Of a stretch of 64,000 bases of DNA, positions 49,516 through 61,035 are shown piece after piece. Both the position numbers and the translations under genes were made by a program. The number at the start of each line of letters is the position of its first letter. The stretch's first letter is position 1. Origin of the DNA: Rhizobium sp. R635 (GTDB lineage: Bacteria > Pseudomonadota > Alphaproteobacteria > Rhizobiales > Rhizobiaceae); the NCBI RefSeq assembly GCF_002211285.1, contig NZ_LOKX01000016.1, forward strand, positions 1-64,000, in the 5' to 3' direction. The notes under the pieces were generated by a model, which had not been told where the DNA came from, made no database searches, and was given only the letters and a program-made list of their open reading frames with translations.

Positions 49516-50469
49516 CTAGAAAATTTCGGAGAGATCCGGGCCGGCGGGCACGATTTTCGTCGGGTTGAGGCTTTCAACCGAATAATAGCCACGCTTGATG
49601 TGATCGAGATTCACGGTTTCGGCAACGCCCGGCCAATCCAGCATGCGCCGACAGAAAGCGCGCAGATTGGCATAATCCGAAAGCCGGCGCAGATTGCATT
49701 TGAAGATGCCATGATAGGCAACATCGAAGCGCACCAGCGTCACGAAAAGCCGGATATCGCTTTCCGTGGGATGATCGGCAAAAAGGAAGGGCCGGCCTTC
49801 GAATTGCGGTTCGACCCAATCGAGGCACGAGAAGACATCGGCGAAGGCTTCCTCATAGGCGATCTGCGTGATGGCAAAACCGGCGCGATAGACCCCGTTG
49901 TTGAGGGCGGGATAGATGCGGTCGTTGAAAGCATCGATCTCGGCGCGTCTCTCGATGGGATAAAGATCGATCGGATTTTTCGCGAGCGCGCCGAAGCCGC
50001 TGTTCAGCATGCGCAGGATGTCAGAGGATTCATTGTTGACGATCGTCTGCCTCCGCTTGTCCCAGAGAACCGGCACGGTGGCGCGGCCGGTAAAATCCGG
50101 CGCCGCCCTGGTATAGATTTCGTGCATATAGGTGGCGCCGTTGAGGTGATCCTGCGTGGCGCCGGGATAGTCGCCGAAGCGCCAGCCCTGCTTGCTCAAT
50201 TGCGGCTCGACGACGGAAACCGAGATCACGTCTTCCAGGCCCTTGAGCTTGCGGCCGATCAAAGTGCGCGACGCCCAGGGACAGATATAGGCGACATAGA
50301 GATGGTAACGGCTGGCGCCGGCTTCGAAGCCGCCCTCGCCCGTCGGCCCGGCGCTGCCATCCGGCGTCACCCAGTTGCGGAAGCTGGAGATTTGCCTGAC
50401 AAAGCCGCCCTTTTCATCTTTTGCCTGAACGGGCTGCCAGTCTTCCATCCATTTTCCGTTCACCAGCAT
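49516..50469 (-). CDS. Glutathionyl-hydroquinone reductase-like glutathione S-transferase (YqjG/ECM4 type)
   Basis: A 317-residue protein of the Xi-class GST family. The catalytic cysteine motif is CPWA (63-66) in HLYVAYICPWASRTL, and the C-terminal region contains YPIERRAEIDAFNDRIYPALN and ADHPTESDIRLFVTLVRFD. Such enzymes reduce glutathionyl-hydroquinones and help recycle quinones. ATG 50469 has GGAGAG upstream; an extra 67-residue in-frame extension is not plausible. It is probably cytoplasmic. Confidence 0.9.
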   Translation of the reverse strand: MLVNGKWMEDWQPVQAKDEKGGFVRQISSFRNWVTPDGSAGPTGEGGFEAGASRYHLYVAYICPWASRTLIGRKLKGLEDVISVSVVEPQLSKQGWRFGDYPGATQDHLNGATYMHEIYTRAAPDFTGRATVPVLWDKRRQTIVNNESSDILRMLNSGFGALAKNPIDLYPIERRAEIDAFNDRIYPALNNGVYRAGFAITQIAYEEAFADVFSCLDWVEPQFEGRPFLFADHPTESDIRLFVTLVRFDVAYHGIFKCNLRRLSDYANLRAFCRRMLDWPGVAETVNLDHIKRGYYSVESLNPTKIVPAGPDLSEIF

Positions 50470-50641
50470 GCGCAACTCTCCAACCGATTGACTGAAGCGG
50501 TTCATACCCCGCTTCCGCGCGTGCGTAAGGCCGCTTTTATGGAGACAGTGCGTCCACCCAGCTGCGACGACGCTGCGCTTGCCAAGCCGGCGAAGCAGGA
50601 AATATGACTGCGCTGCAGTCCAAGATAAGATGGAGTTCGAA

Positions 50642-50926
50642 ATGCACCTCTCCAAGGCCGTCGTTCGCACCGAACATGCGAGCCGCTATCTCCAGCAGCT
50701 CTGCAAACACTGGAGCCACAAGTTCAGCGTCGAGTTCGATCCGCATAAGGGCCGAGTGCCGTTCAGCGATACGGCCGAGGTAACGTTTACCGCCGACGAT
50801 GCGGCGCTGACCATGGCGCTTTCCGTCGCCGATCCCGCTCAGCAGGCAAGGATGCAGGGCGTCGTCGACGATCATCTGAAGCGTTTTGCCTTCCGCGAGG
50901 AGCTCGACATCGTCTGGACCGACTAA
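50642..50926 (+). CDS. DUF2218 domain protein
   Basis: A 94-residue protein matching DUF2218: MHLSKAVVRTEHASRYLQQL, KHWSHKFSVEFD, and a C-terminal DHLKRFAFREELDIVWTD. These proteins are often beside siderophore or iron-uptake genes, which is not the case here. ATG 50642 has GGAG at good spacing; in-frame ATG 50630 is a four-residue-longer alternative. It is followed after 36 bases by the nitroreductase gene and may be co-transcribed with it. Function unknown. Confidence 0.82.
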   Translation: MHLSKAVVRTEHASRYLQQLCKHWSHKFSVEFDPHKGRVPFSDTAEVTFTADDAALTMALSVADPAQQARMQGVVDDHLKRFAFREELDIVWTD

Positions 50927-50962
50927 TCGCAACGATTTTATGCCCCCAACCCCGGAACAAGC

Positions 50963-51562
50963 ATGACCAAGAGCAATAGCCGCGAATCCCAATATCCGAT
51001 CGATCCGATGTTTCTCGACCGCTGGTCGCCCCGCGCCTTTACCGGCGAAATCATCGAGGAGGCACAGCTGCTCAGCCTGCTCGACGCCGCCCATTGGGCG
51101 CCGTCTTCGTCCAACCAGCAGCCCTGGCGCTTCATCTATGCCCTCAAGGGCTCGGAGCATTGGGAGAAATTCGTCGCACTGCTCGTCGATGCCAATCAGG
51201 AATGGGCGAAGAACGCGTCGGCGCTGATCTTCGTCGTGTCGCGCAGCTTCACCGGTGCTGCCGGCTCCGGCGAGGAAAAGCCGAGCTATACCCATTCCTT
51301 CGATGCCGGTGCGGCCTGGGGATATCTGGCGCTGCAAGCGCGCCTCTCCGGCTTCTATGCCCATGGCATGGGCGGCATCAAACATGAAGACATCAGAAAG
51401 ACGTTCGATATCCCAGAGGGTTACCGGGTCGAGGCGGGCGTTGCCGTCGGCCGCCTGGCCGATAAGAGCGTTCTTTCCGAACGCAACCAGGCACGTGAAA
51501 TCCCAAGCCAGCGTAAGCCGCTCGCTGAACTCGCCTTCAACGGCCGTTTCGTCGCAAACTGA
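50963..51562 (+). CDS. Nitroreductase family protein
   Basis: A 199-residue FMN-dependent oxidoreductase. The FMN-binding N-terminus is WSPRAFTGEIIEEAQLL and DAAHWAPSSSNQQPWRF, and LQARLSGFYAHGMGG follows with the glycine-rich turn. It is likely a homodimer using NAD(P)H to reduce nitro compounds or quinones; the physiological substrate is unknown. It ends at a bidirectional terminator facing gyrB. Confidence 0.9.
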   Translation: MTKSNSRESQYPIDPMFLDRWSPRAFTGEIIEEAQLLSLLDAAHWAPSSSNQQPWRFIYALKGSEHWEKFVALLVDANQEWAKNASALIFVVSRSFTGAAGSGEEKPSYTHSFDAGAAWGYLALQARLSGFYAHGMGGIKHEDIRKTFDIPEGYRVEAGVAVGRLADKSVLSERNQAREIPSQRKPLAELAFNGRFVAN

Positions 51563-51580
51563 GAAAGCCAGACAAAAGAA

Positions 51581-51612
51581 AACCCCGCCGTTCGAGGAAC
51601 GGCGGGGCTTTT
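51581..51612. terminator. Bidirectional terminator between the nitroreductase gene and gyrB
   Basis: CCCCGCCGTTC and GAACGGCGGGG pair perfectly in an 11-bp stem around GAG, with TTTT on both strands (CTTTTATT rightward, TTTTCTTTT leftward). Confidence 0.92.
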
Positions 51613-51628
51613 ATTGAAGAAATCTCGA

Positions 51629-54199
<2,571 letters not shown>

Positions 54200-54577
54200 T
54201 TACGACGCTTTTCCGTCGCCTTTGCCGGCATTTTCGAGAAGAGCCGATAGCCGGGCGATCTCCGCGCTGTCAAGCTCGCGAATCCGCCGCGCCAGCCGGT
54301 TGGCAAATTCGGTATACTCCGGAGGCAGACCCGACGTGTCGATGACGACGCGGGGGTCGGACGAGCGGGCAAGCAGGAACAGTTCCTCGGCTTCGTCCCA
54401 GATGATGTTGAAATAGCCGGCGATGCGCTGGAGCAGATCGAATGTCGGCAGACCGCGTTTTCCGTGTTCGAGCGCCGAGAGATAGGCGGGGGAGACGTTC
54501 AGCGCATCCGCCATCTCCTTCTGCGAGACGCCCTTGCGCGCTCTCAGCCGACGGACCGCCTCTCCGAAGGGCGTCAT
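54200..54577 (-). CDS. XRE family transcriptional regulator
   Basis: A 125-residue protein with an N-terminal Cro/C1-type helix-turn-helix (EAVRRLRARKGVSQKEMADA, then LNVSPAYLSALEHGKRGLP) over about residues 5-60. The C-terminal half contains a run of hydrophobic and acidic residues (NIIWDEAEELFLLARSS) and no ligand domain I recognise. It is the stand-alone type that often co-occurs with Smr and MltA upstream of gyrB in rhizobia. Its ATG overlaps the Smr stop by four bases (ATGA). Targets unknown. Confidence 0.85.
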   Translation of the reverse strand: MTPFGEAVRRLRARKGVSQKEMADALNVSPAYLSALEHGKRGLPTFDLLQRIAGYFNIIWDEAEELFLLARSSDPRVVIDTSGLPPEYTEFANRLARRIRELDSAEIARLSALLENAGKGDGKAS

Positions 54578-55143
54578 GGCCTTTCCCCGTACCGCCGCGA
54601 CAGGCGGATATAGAGAGCGCCCTCGCCGCCGTGATGCTGTGCGGCGGATTCATAGGAAGAAATCAGGTAGCGGAATTCCGGCTTCGAAAACCAGAGCGGC
54701 ACGGCCCGCTTCAGCGCCCCGTCGCTGCCCATCGAGCTGCCCTTGCCTGTGATGACGAGCACATGACGCATGCCACGCTCATGGGCGCGGATCAGGAAAT
54801 CGAGAAGGATGGCATGGGCCTCGCTCTGCACCAGCCCGTGCAGGTCGATGCGCGCCTCGAGCGCCAGCCGGCCCTTGGCAATCTTGCGCTTGACCGGCCT
54901 TTCCAGCGGATGATGCACCCCCGCCGGCGCTTTCGGCGGTGAAGGCGATGCCGGCTGCGCCGGCATGGGCGACGCGGTTGGCTGTTTTCCGAGTTTCTCT
55001 CGCTCGGCCGCCGCTTCGGCCTCTTCAAGAAAAGCATCGAGTTCGGTCAACTCATTCGCCTTGCCCGGCATCGGCCGCGTGCTGCGCGCGACCTTGCCCC
55101 AAAGGATCCTCTCATCGGCGCTGAGCTTTCGATCCCTGGCCAT
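54574..55143 (-). CDS. Smr/MutS2-type domain protein
   Basis: A 189-residue protein with a C-terminal Smr domain (about 95-186): ARIDLHGLVQSEAHAILLDF and VLVITGKGSSMGSDGALKRA, where DLHG is the signature and the ITGKG loop is part of the nuclease site. The N-terminal 60 residues are low in complexity and Pro-rich (PMPAQPASPSPPKAP), a likely disordered linker. Smr proteins are nucleases or ribosome-associated factors. The ATG shares one base with the MltA stop (TGATG). Confidence 0.85.
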   Translation of the reverse strand: MARDRKLSADERILWGKVARSTRPMPGKANELTELDAFLEEAEAAAEREKLGKQPTASPMPAQPASPSPPKAPAGVHHPLERPVKRKIAKGRLALEARIDLHGLVQSEAHAILLDFLIRAHERGMRHVLVITGKGSSMGSDGALKRAVPLWFSKPEFRYLISSYESAAQHHGGEGALYIRLSRRYGERP

Positions 55144-56261
55144 CAGTCGAATCGTCCGGCGGCGGCATTGGGAATGAGGATGGTAAAATCGGCGTCGTTG
55201 CGGACGGTGCCCGCGTTTTCTCCCGCCATATCCCCCGAGCCGGTGAAGATATCGCCGCGCGCCGGCCCGACGATCGCCGAGCCGGTGTCGAGCGCCAACA
55301 TCAGCCGGCGGAAGGGCCGATCCTGATCGAGATGGGTGAGGCTTTCGGCCCCGATGAAAAAGGGGAAGCCGAAGGTATGGATCATCCGGTCGACCGCGAG
55401 CGAGCGCCCGGCAAGAAGCGGCACCTTGGCGGCGGCGACCGGGCCCGCCTCGGGATCGGCAACCGGAGCCTCCCGGAAGAAAATATAGGAGCGATTGTGC
55501 CACAGCACCTCGTCCACCCGCTCGGGATTGCGCGCCAGCCAGGCGCGGATCGACTGCATCGAAATCTCGGCGCGGTCGATTTCACCGCGGTCGATCAAGA
55601 GCTTGCCAATCGCCGAGAAAGGATGGCCGGCCTTTGCCGCATAGGTGATGCGGCCGATACGGCCGTCGCTGTAACGCAGGCGGGCGGCGCCCTGCACATG
55701 CACGAAGAAGACATCGACCTTCGACTTCGCCCAGGCGATTTCGAGGCCGCGGCCTTCGAGGAAACCGCAATCGATCTCGCGGCGGTCCGGATAGGCGCTA
55801 ATGCGGCCGTCATGCAGACGGCCGAAAACATAAGCTCCGTCCAAATCGGCGGGGCGATTGGCGTCATCGAGATCGATCAGATCGTCCGGGCGGCGGTAGA
55901 AGGGAAACCGGAATATTTCGTCCCGGTTCTCCGACACCTCGATCTCGGGTTCGTAGAAAGCGGTGACGAAGCCGGGATTGCCATCCGTGCGCCGGATCAG
56001 AAAGGGCCGGCAGTGTCTCTCGAAAAAGGCGCGCGCCGATGCCGGAGACGAGGGTGTGAAGTCTTCGGCGGCCAGCAGCAGCGGAAGCAGATCTTCCGAA
56101 CTCAGGCCGAGCGATCCGGTGCGGTAGGGTTTGACGTCGGTGATTTGCCGTCGGCAGCTCCGCATGACTTCAAAAAGGCCGGAAGGATCGTCATCCTTCC
56201 AGCCTTCCAAAGTGTCGAAGCTGACAGCCTGCAGGACGAAGTCCGATGCCTGGTCACTCAT
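55143..56261 (-). CDS. MltA domain lytic transglycosylase-like protein without visible signal peptide
   Basis: A 372-residue protein with the MltA catalytic and 3D domains. The MltA segment is VHVQGAARLRYSDGRIGRI; the catalytic and 3D region is RRLMLALDTGSAIVG and ARGDIFTGSGDMAGENAG, with aspartates placed as in the E. coli enzyme. Unlike the lipoprotein of E. coli, the N-terminus (MSDQASDFVLQAVSFDTLEG) has no hydrophobic signal, nor has an extended in-frame start. Either it acts by another route, or export is not classical. Its ATG overlaps the Tim44-like stop by eight bases. Confidence 0.85.
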   Translation of the reverse strand: MSDQASDFVLQAVSFDTLEGWKDDDPSGLFEVMRSCRRQITDVKPYRTGSLGLSSEDLLPLLLAAEDFTPSSPASARAFFERHCRPFLIRRTDGNPGFVTAFYEPEIEVSENRDEIFRFPFYRRPDDLIDLDDANRPADLDGAYVFGRLHDGRISAYPDRREIDCGFLEGRGLEIAWAKSKVDVFFVHVQGAARLRYSDGRIGRITYAAKAGHPFSAIGKLLIDRGEIDRAEISMQSIRAWLARNPERVDEVLWHNRSYIFFREAPVADPEAGPVAAAKVPLLAGRSLAVDRMIHTFGFPFFIGAESLTHLDQDRPFRRLMLALDTGSAIVGPARGDIFTGSGDMAGENAGTVRNDADFTILIPNAAAGRFD

Positions 56262-56958
56262 GTTCCGATTCGGTCGCCACAAGTTTCCAGTTCGGATCGC
56301 GCGAGCGGGTATCGCGGGCGAAAGTCCAGAGATCGTTGACCTCGGCGACGTTTTCGGCGTCACCCTCGATCAGCGCATCCGCCTTGTCGAAGGTGGCCGA
56401 TATCAGCTGGCTGACGATGCGAACGGTGATCTGCGCTTCGCTGCCCTTCGTCTCGGCATGGGTGATTTCGGCCTTGTCGATGCCGACGAAGGTGGATTTC
56501 ACCTTCTCGTCCCTGGATTCGCGTTCGCCGATCGCGGCGTCGAAGCCGTCATAGACTTCGCGGGACAGAAGGTTTCTCAACGTTTTCCGGTCGCCATCAG
56601 CATAGGCCATGACGATCATCTCATAGGCCATGCGGGCGCCGTTCAGAAACTCCTTCGGAGTGAAGGAAGGATCGGCCCTATTCAAGGCGCGCAGCGATTC
56701 GTTGAGCGGCGTTCCCGGCGCAGCGACGGCATCGATGGCGGAGAAGCGATCCTCATCCTCATTCGTCGCGTCGCGCCGGGGCAGCGTCACGACCTTGCCG
56801 CCATCAGCGGCTTCGGCCGGAGCGGCATCCCGCGGCGTATAGAGATCGCGCGGCGGCTTCTCATTTCCGGTGCGACGGCCGAGCACGGAACGGAGCTGAA
56901 AGAAAATCAGCACCGCCGCCACCAGGAAGAATAATGTGATGAAGTCGTTCGAACTCAT
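56254..56958 (-). CDS. Tim44/TimA domain membrane-anchored protein
   Basis: A 234-residue protein with one N-terminal hydrophobic helix (FITLFFLVAAVLIFFQLRSV, residues about 6-25), a hydrophilic linker, and a C-terminal Tim44-like domain (AYEMIVMAYADGDRKTLRNL; STFVGIDKAEITHAETKGS; WTFARDTRSRDPNWKLVAT). Bacterial homologues (TimA) are inner-membrane proteins related to the mitochondrial import motor subunit; their task in bacteria is not settled. ATG 56958 is used; an in-frame ATG four codons upstream is possible. It is first of a leftward run with mltA, smr and the XRE regulator, and diverges from fxsA. Confidence 0.87.
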   Translation of the reverse strand: MSSNDFITLFFLVAAVLIFFQLRSVLGRRTGNEKPPRDLYTPRDAAPAEAADGGKVVTLPRRDATNEDEDRFSAIDAVAAPGTPLNESLRALNRADPSFTPKEFLNGARMAYEMIVMAYADGDRKTLRNLLSREVYDGFDAAIGERESRDEKVKSTFVGIDKAEITHAETKGSEAQITVRIVSQLISATFDKADALIEGDAENVAEVNDLWTFARDTRSRDPNWKLVATESEHE

Positions 56959-57081
56959 ATCGTATCGCAACCGCCGTTAACATCTCTGATTTGTACTCCC
57001 ATATAGTCCGCCTATACAGATGATTCAAATGATGGCTGGCATCTTCGCCAGCGTCCAGAGGAGACCGGCAAAGGCCGGGAA

Positions 57082-57594
57082 ATGACGACCATGCGTTTTT
57101 CGATCCTGCCAGCTTTCATTCTGTTGCTGCCGCTCGCCGAAATTGCCGGTTTCGTCGTCGTCGGCCGGGCGCTCGGATTGGCGCTGACACTTGCGCTCGT
57201 CATGCTGAGCTTCGTTGCCGGCGTGATCCTGCTGCGCCGGCAGGGCATCGGAATTCTGCGCCGCATGTCGAGCGAAGGACGAAATGGCGTGATGCCGGGC
57301 CGCGACCTGTTGCAGCCGGCAATGAATGTCATTGCTTCGCTGCTGCTGATCATTCCCGGCTTCCTCTCCGACATCATCGCGATCCTCATTCTCATTCCGC
57401 CGGTGCGCGATCTCGTCTGGCGGGCGGTCGCCAGACGCTTCGTCGTCGTCAATGCCACGGGCTATTCCGGCGGCCCGCAGCCGGACTTCCGCGACCGCAA
57501 ACCGAATTCGAAGGTGGTCGATCTCGACGAGGAGGATTATCATAGGGAACCGAAGCCGAATTCGCCGTGGTCCGGCAAACATCTTGGCGATTGA
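57082..57594 (+). CDS. fxsA: FxsA family membrane protein
   Basis: A 170-residue FxsA-family protein. Two to three membrane segments are clear (FILLLPLAEIAGFVVVGRAL near 12-31; LGLALTLALVMLSFVAGVIL near 31-50; ASLLLIIPGFLSDIIAILIL near 85-104), with GGxx PGFLSD as the usual signature. The C-terminal tail is hydrophilic and acidic. E. coli FxsA affects phage T7 exclusion; the cellular role is unknown. A second in-frame ATG at 57091 is possible. secB follows after 100 bases. Confidence 0.9.
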   Translation: MTTMRFSILPAFILLLPLAEIAGFVVVGRALGLALTLALVMLSFVAGVILLRRQGIGILRRMSSEGRNGVMPGRDLLQPAMNVIASLLLIIPGFLSDIIAILILIPPVRDLVWRAVARRFVVVNATGYSGGPQPDFRDRKPNSKVVDLDEEDYHREPKPNSPWSGKHLGD

Positions 57595-57694
57595 AGCCCT
57601 GCGGCCGATCAACCACGCCCAGCGCCCAGGGTTGTAAGCCCTTGCCTGAAATGTTAGATGGCGGCACCATTCCATGCCCTTCGAGGAAAAGCCA

Positions 57695-58174
57695 ATGGCA
57701 GACGATAACAACAACGGTGCGACCAGCCCCACCCTTTCGATCCTTGCGCAGTACACCAAGGACCTCTCCTTCGAAAATCCGGGCGCGCCGCGTTCGCTGC
57801 AGGCCCGCGACAAGGCCCCGACGATCAACATCAATGTGAACGTCAACGCCAATCCGCTTTCCGATACGGATTTCGACGTCGTGCTGTCGCTGAATGCCGA
57901 AGCCAAAGACGGCGACAAGACGGTGTTCCATACCGAGCTCGTCTATGGCGGCGTCTTCCGCGTTGCCGGCTTCCCGCAGGAACACATGCTGCCGGTTCTC
58001 TTCATCGAGTGCCCGCGCATGCTCTTCCCCTTCGCCCGTCAGATCATCGCCGACGTCACCCGCAACGGCGGCTTCCCGCCGCTGATGATCGACCCGATCG
58101 ACTTCACGCAGATGTTTGCTCAGCGCGTTGCCGAAGAGCAGGCTCGCGCCAAGGTTCAGGCCGTTCCGAACTGA
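57695..58174 (+). CDS. secB: Protein-export chaperone SecB
   Basis: A 159-residue tetrameric cytoplasmic chaperone that holds preproteins unfolded for SecA. Conserved blocks: [31 protein letters not shown] and [18 protein letters not shown], with [17 protein letters not shown] 57695 has GAGGAAAAG upstream; a start seven codons earlier is less well supported. A GC-rich terminator hairpin follows. Colocation with dnaQ, coaE and aroE is common in this order. Confidence 0.97.
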   Translation: MADDNNNGATSPTLSILAQYTKDLSFENPGAPRSLQARDKAPTININVNVNANPLSDTDFDVVLSLNAEAKDGDKTVFHTELVYGGVFRVAGFPQEHMLPVLFIECPRMLFPFARQIIADVTRNGGFPPLMIDPIDFTQMFAQRVAEEQARAKVQAVPN

Positions 58175-58201
58175 TCGGATCTTTCAGGTTTGAAAATGCG
58201 G

Positions 58202-58228
58202 ATGCCCGGGCAAGTCCCGGGCATTTTC
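58202..58228. terminator. Terminator between secB and dnaQ
   Basis: ATGCCCGGG and CCCGGGCAT pair in a 9-bp stem around CAAGT, followed by TTTTC. It ends secB and overlaps the dnaQ stop (58229-58227), so it may also serve the leftward message, though the T-run there is shorter. Confidence 0.8.
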
Positions 58229-58949
58229 AATTGGGGCTGCCGTATTTCGCCCAGATGCCTTTTTCGCCGAGCTTGGCGACCAGCGCCTCATGCGCCTGCG
58301 CCTCGGCTTGGCTGAGGCGGGAGCCGAGCGGACGAGGCCGCTGAAGCACCGCTGATATCGACGCATCGTCCTCCATCGCCGTTTCGCCCCGCGCCGCCTG
58401 GCCGGATTGACCTGACATGCCGAGACCAAGGGCAGCCTGCCTGCCGCCGATCATCTCGATATAGACTTCGGCGAGCAGTTCGGAGTCGAGCAACGCGCCG
58501 TGTTTGGTGCGGTGTGAATTGTCGATGCCGTACCGCCGGCAAAGCGCGTCGAGCGAATTCGGCCCCATCGGGTGCTTGCGCCGCGCCATCGACAGAGTAT
58601 CGAGCACCCGTTCCGGCAGGATCGGCGGCAGACCGAGCCGCGCGAGTTCGGCATTGATGAAGCCCATGTCGAAGGTGGCGTTGTGGGCGATCCACTTGGC
58701 ATCGCCGAAGAAGGCAAGGATCTGTTCGGCCACCTCAGCGAATGGCTGCTTGTCCTTCAGGAACTCGTCGGTGATGCCGTGCACGGCAAGCGCATCCGGA
58801 TGGACCTTCTGGTCTCCGGGGTTGATGAAGATATGGATCGTGTTGCCGGTCGGGAAATGATTGAAAAGTTCGATGCCGCCGATTTCGATGATGCGGTCCG
58901 TCCGGTTGTCGAGACCGGTGGTTTCCGTATCGAAAATGATTTCACGCAT
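58227..58949 (-). CDS. dnaQ: DNA polymerase III epsilon subunit (proofreading exonuclease)
   Basis: A 240-residue DnaQ-like 3'-5' exonuclease. The metal sites are Exo I FDTETTGL (D7 and E9), Exo II HNATFDMGF and Exo III with HGALLDSELLAEVY (the DEDDh type). The C-terminal tail is proposed to bind the polymerase alpha subunit; it is shorter than in E. coli. ATG 58949 has GGGAGA upstream. It overlaps coaE by eight bases. Confidence 0.96.
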   Translation of the reverse strand: MREIIFDTETTGLDNRTDRIIEIGGIELFNHFPTGNTIHIFINPGDQKVHPDALAVHGITDEFLKDKQPFAEVAEQILAFFGDAKWIAHNATFDMGFINAELARLGLPPILPERVLDTLSMARRKHPMGPNSLDALCRRYGIDNSHRTKHGALLDSELLAEVYIEMIGGRQAALGLGMSGQSGQAARGETAMEDDASISAVLQRPRPLGSRLSQAEAQAHEALVAKLGEKGIWAKYGSPN

Positions 58950-59553
58950 TCCGGAAATCTCCCTTGGCAATTCGCATTTTCAGATCGGCGACGATCTCGA
59001 GCACCCGTTCCCTCGTCTGCTCAATGCTGTGACTGGTGTCGACCAGATAATCGGCGCGGCGACGTTTTTCCGCGTCCGGCGTCTGACGCGAGAGAATCAT
59101 GTCGAATTTTTCCTCGCTCATGTCTTCCCGCGCAAGCACCCTCTGGCGCTGAATCTGTGGATCGGTGCTGACGACGACGATGACATCCACCCTTTCCCAA
59201 GCGCTGGTTTCGAAAAGCAGGGGAATATCGAGCAGGACCATCTCGGCGCCGGTCGCCTGCTGGCGCGCCAGAAATTCGCTCTCGCGTTTGCGGACCAGCG
59301 GATGGACGATGGCCTCCAGGCGCTTGAAACCGGCCGGGTCGAGCGCGAGCTGGCGGCCGAGCTCCTGCCGGTCGACCGCGCCATCCTTCATCGCGCCGGG
59401 AAAGGCGGCATCCACGAGCGGCGCTGCCTCGCCGGCATAGAGATCATGGACCACCGCATCGGAGTCGTTCAACGGGATCCCGGCCTCGGCGAACAGCTTG
59501 CCGACCGTCGATTTGCCCATTCCGATGGAGCCGGTGAGACCGATCTTCAGCAT
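58942..59553 (-). CDS. coaE: Dephospho-CoA kinase
   Basis: A 203-residue P-loop kinase for the last CoA step. The P-loop is in IGLTGSIGMGKST (residues 4-16), with LNDSDAVVHDLY, VLLDIPLLFET and SRQTPDAEKRRRADY as family blocks. The ATG shares one base with the aroE stop (TGATG), which decides the start over upstream in-frame codons. Together with dnaQ and aroE it forms a tight leftward operon. Confidence 0.96.
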   Translation of the reverse strand: MLKIGLTGSIGMGKSTVGKLFAEAGIPLNDSDAVVHDLYAGEAAPLVDAAFPGAMKDGAVDRQELGRQLALDPAGFKRLEAIVHPLVRKRESEFLARQQATGAEMVLLDIPLLFETSAWERVDVIVVVSTDPQIQRQRVLAREDMSEEKFDMILSRQTPDAEKRRRADYLVDTSHSIEQTRERVLEIVADLKMRIAKGDFRNA

Positions 59554-60410
59554 CAATGTGATTCCATGTCCGCGACGATCAGCCCTCGCAGCGCCGCATC
59601 GACGACGGGACGCTTGCCGAACCATTTCTCGAAGCCGGGGACGGCCTGATGCAGCAGCATGCCGAGACCATCGACGATCGAAAAGCCCTGCTCTTCCGCC
59701 TGTGCCAGGATCGGCGTCTTCAAGGGAATATAGACGATATCGGTGACGACGGCATTGGCCGCAAGAGCCGTGAAATCGAGTTGCGGCGCCGCTTCTCCGT
59801 CCATGCCGAGCGAGGTCGTGTTGATGAAGAGGCCTGCCCCGTTCATGACTTCGGCAAGCGCGCCTGCGGGATGGGCGTGCACGCGCGGGCCGAAGCGATC
59901 GGCGAGCTCGCGCGCGCGTTCGACGGTGCGGTTAACGACGTGGATCTCCTTGAAACCGCGGTCGCGAACCGCCTGGATGATGGCCCGACTTGCGCCGCCG
60001 GCGCCGAAGACAACGGCCGTCTCATGACGGTCCCATCCGGGATGACGTTCATCGAGATTGGCGGTGAAGCCGCGGCCATCGGTGTTCGTCGCATGCAGGA
60101 CGCCCTCTTCCAGCCAGAGCGTGTTCGAAGCGCCGAGTTCCTGCGACAGCTGGTCCGGTCTGTCGGCAAGCCGGAACGCGAGTTCCTTGTGAGGGATAGT
60201 GACGTTGCCGCCGACAAAACCGGAACTGCCGTCCTTCAACGAGTCAATGAAATCCGCAAAGACATCAGGCGCCACTTCATGGGCGCGGTAACTGCCGGGC
60301 AGGCCGAGCGTCTTCAGCCAGTATCCATGGATCAGCGGCGAGCGTGAATGCTTGATGGGAAAGCCGGTGACAAACGCCTTCGGCCCGAATGTTTCACGTG
60401 AATCATCCAT
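59553..60410 (-). CDS. aroE: Shikimate dehydrogenase
   Basis: A 285-residue NADP enzyme reducing 3-dehydroshikimate in the aromatic pathway. The substrate site is in [14 protein letters not shown] and [13 protein letters not shown] (with the catalytic lysine), and NADP binds at [15 protein letters not shown] and [13 protein letters not shown]. The start at 60410 overlaps the maf stop by eight bases. A ParB-site-like sequence is embedded in codons 2-7 (60390-60405). Confidence 0.96.
   Translation of the reverse strand: MDDSRETFGPKAFVTGFPIKHSRSPLIHGYWLKTLGLPGSYRAHEVAPDVFADFIDSLKDGSSGFVGGNVTIPHKELAFRLADRPDQLSQELGASNTLWLEEGVLHATNTDGRGFTANLDERHPGWDRHETAVVFGAGGASRAIIQAVRDRGFKEIHVVNRTVERARELADRFGPRVHAHPAGALAEVMNGAGLFINTTSLGMDGEAAPQLDFTALAANAVVTDIVYIPLKTPILAQAEEQGFSIVDGLGMLLHQAVPGFEKWFGKRPVVDAALRGLIVADMESH
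60390..60405. other. parS-like ParB-binding site at the maf/aroE junction
   Basis: TGTTTCACGTGAATCA matches 15 of 16 bases of the consensus TGTTTCACGTGAAACA (only the A at position 14 differs, being T). It is about 1.5 kb from the probable replication origin, which is where parS sites cluster in alphaproteobacteria. It is within coding sequence, so its conservation is partly constrained by AroE codons 2-7. Confidence 0.7.
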
Positions 60411-61002
60411 CGATCGCTCCGAGTTCCCGCAATTTTTTCAGAAGCGGCAGCATCGGCAGGCCGAGAATGGTGAAATAGTCACCTTCGATTTTCTCGAACA
60501 GCTGGATGCCCTCCCCCTCCAATTGATAGGCGCCGACACTGGAAAGCGCCCGTTCGCCGACCCGCGCCAGATGCCGGGTGATGAAATCCACCGTCAGCGA
60601 CCGCATCGTCAGCTCCGCATGAGCGACATGTTCCCACAGGACCACACCGCCACTGGCGATGGCAACGGCACTGTTCAATCGATGGGTCACGCCGGACAGA
60701 GTTTGAAGGTGGTTCACCGCGTCGGCCATATCCTTCGGCTTATGGAAGACGCGCTCACCGAGAGACATCGTCTGGTCCGAACCGATGACCATGCTGTCGG
60801 GAAAACGGCTGCTGACCTCTTCGGCCTTAGCCTTGGCCAGGACGAGTGCGACCGCATCCGGCTTGGCCCCGGCTCTTTCCATCGGAGCCTCCACTGCCCG
60901 TTCATCAATCCGGGCGGCATGCGCCTCGAAAGACAGTCCGGCATTTTCCATCAGTGCCCGTCGAAAGGGGCTCGACGATGCAAGGATGAGTTTTGCTGTC
61001 AT
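60403..61002 (-). CDS. maf: Maf-family nucleoside-triphosphate pyrophosphatase
   Basis: A 199-residue Maf/HAM1-fold protein. The family motif is [14 protein letters not shown] (4-17), with [21 protein letters not shown] and [16 protein letters not shown] further on. Maf proteins hydrolyse modified or non-canonical nucleotides, such as m7GTP, dTTP or UTP types depending on subgroup, and are linked to septum inhibition in Bacillus. It lies between ppsR and aroE on one strand. Confidence 0.93.
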   Translation of the reverse strand: MTAKLILASSSPFRRALMENAGLSFEAHAARIDERAVEAPMERAGAKPDAVALVLAKAKAEEVSSRFPDSMVIGSDQTMSLGERVFHKPKDMADAVNHLQTLSGVTHRLNSAVAIASGGVVLWEHVAHAELTMRSLTVDFITRHLARVGERALSSVGAYQLEGEGIQLFEKIEGDYFTILGLPMLPLLKKLRELGAIDG

Positions 61003-61035
61003 GGGCTCCTCGATGTGTCGGCGTTTCGCCAGCGC

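Noticed and set aside
51492..51497. Third parS candidate in the nitroreductase gene (CACGTG core)
   Set aside because: Only the core and three following bases match; the left flank is unrelated.
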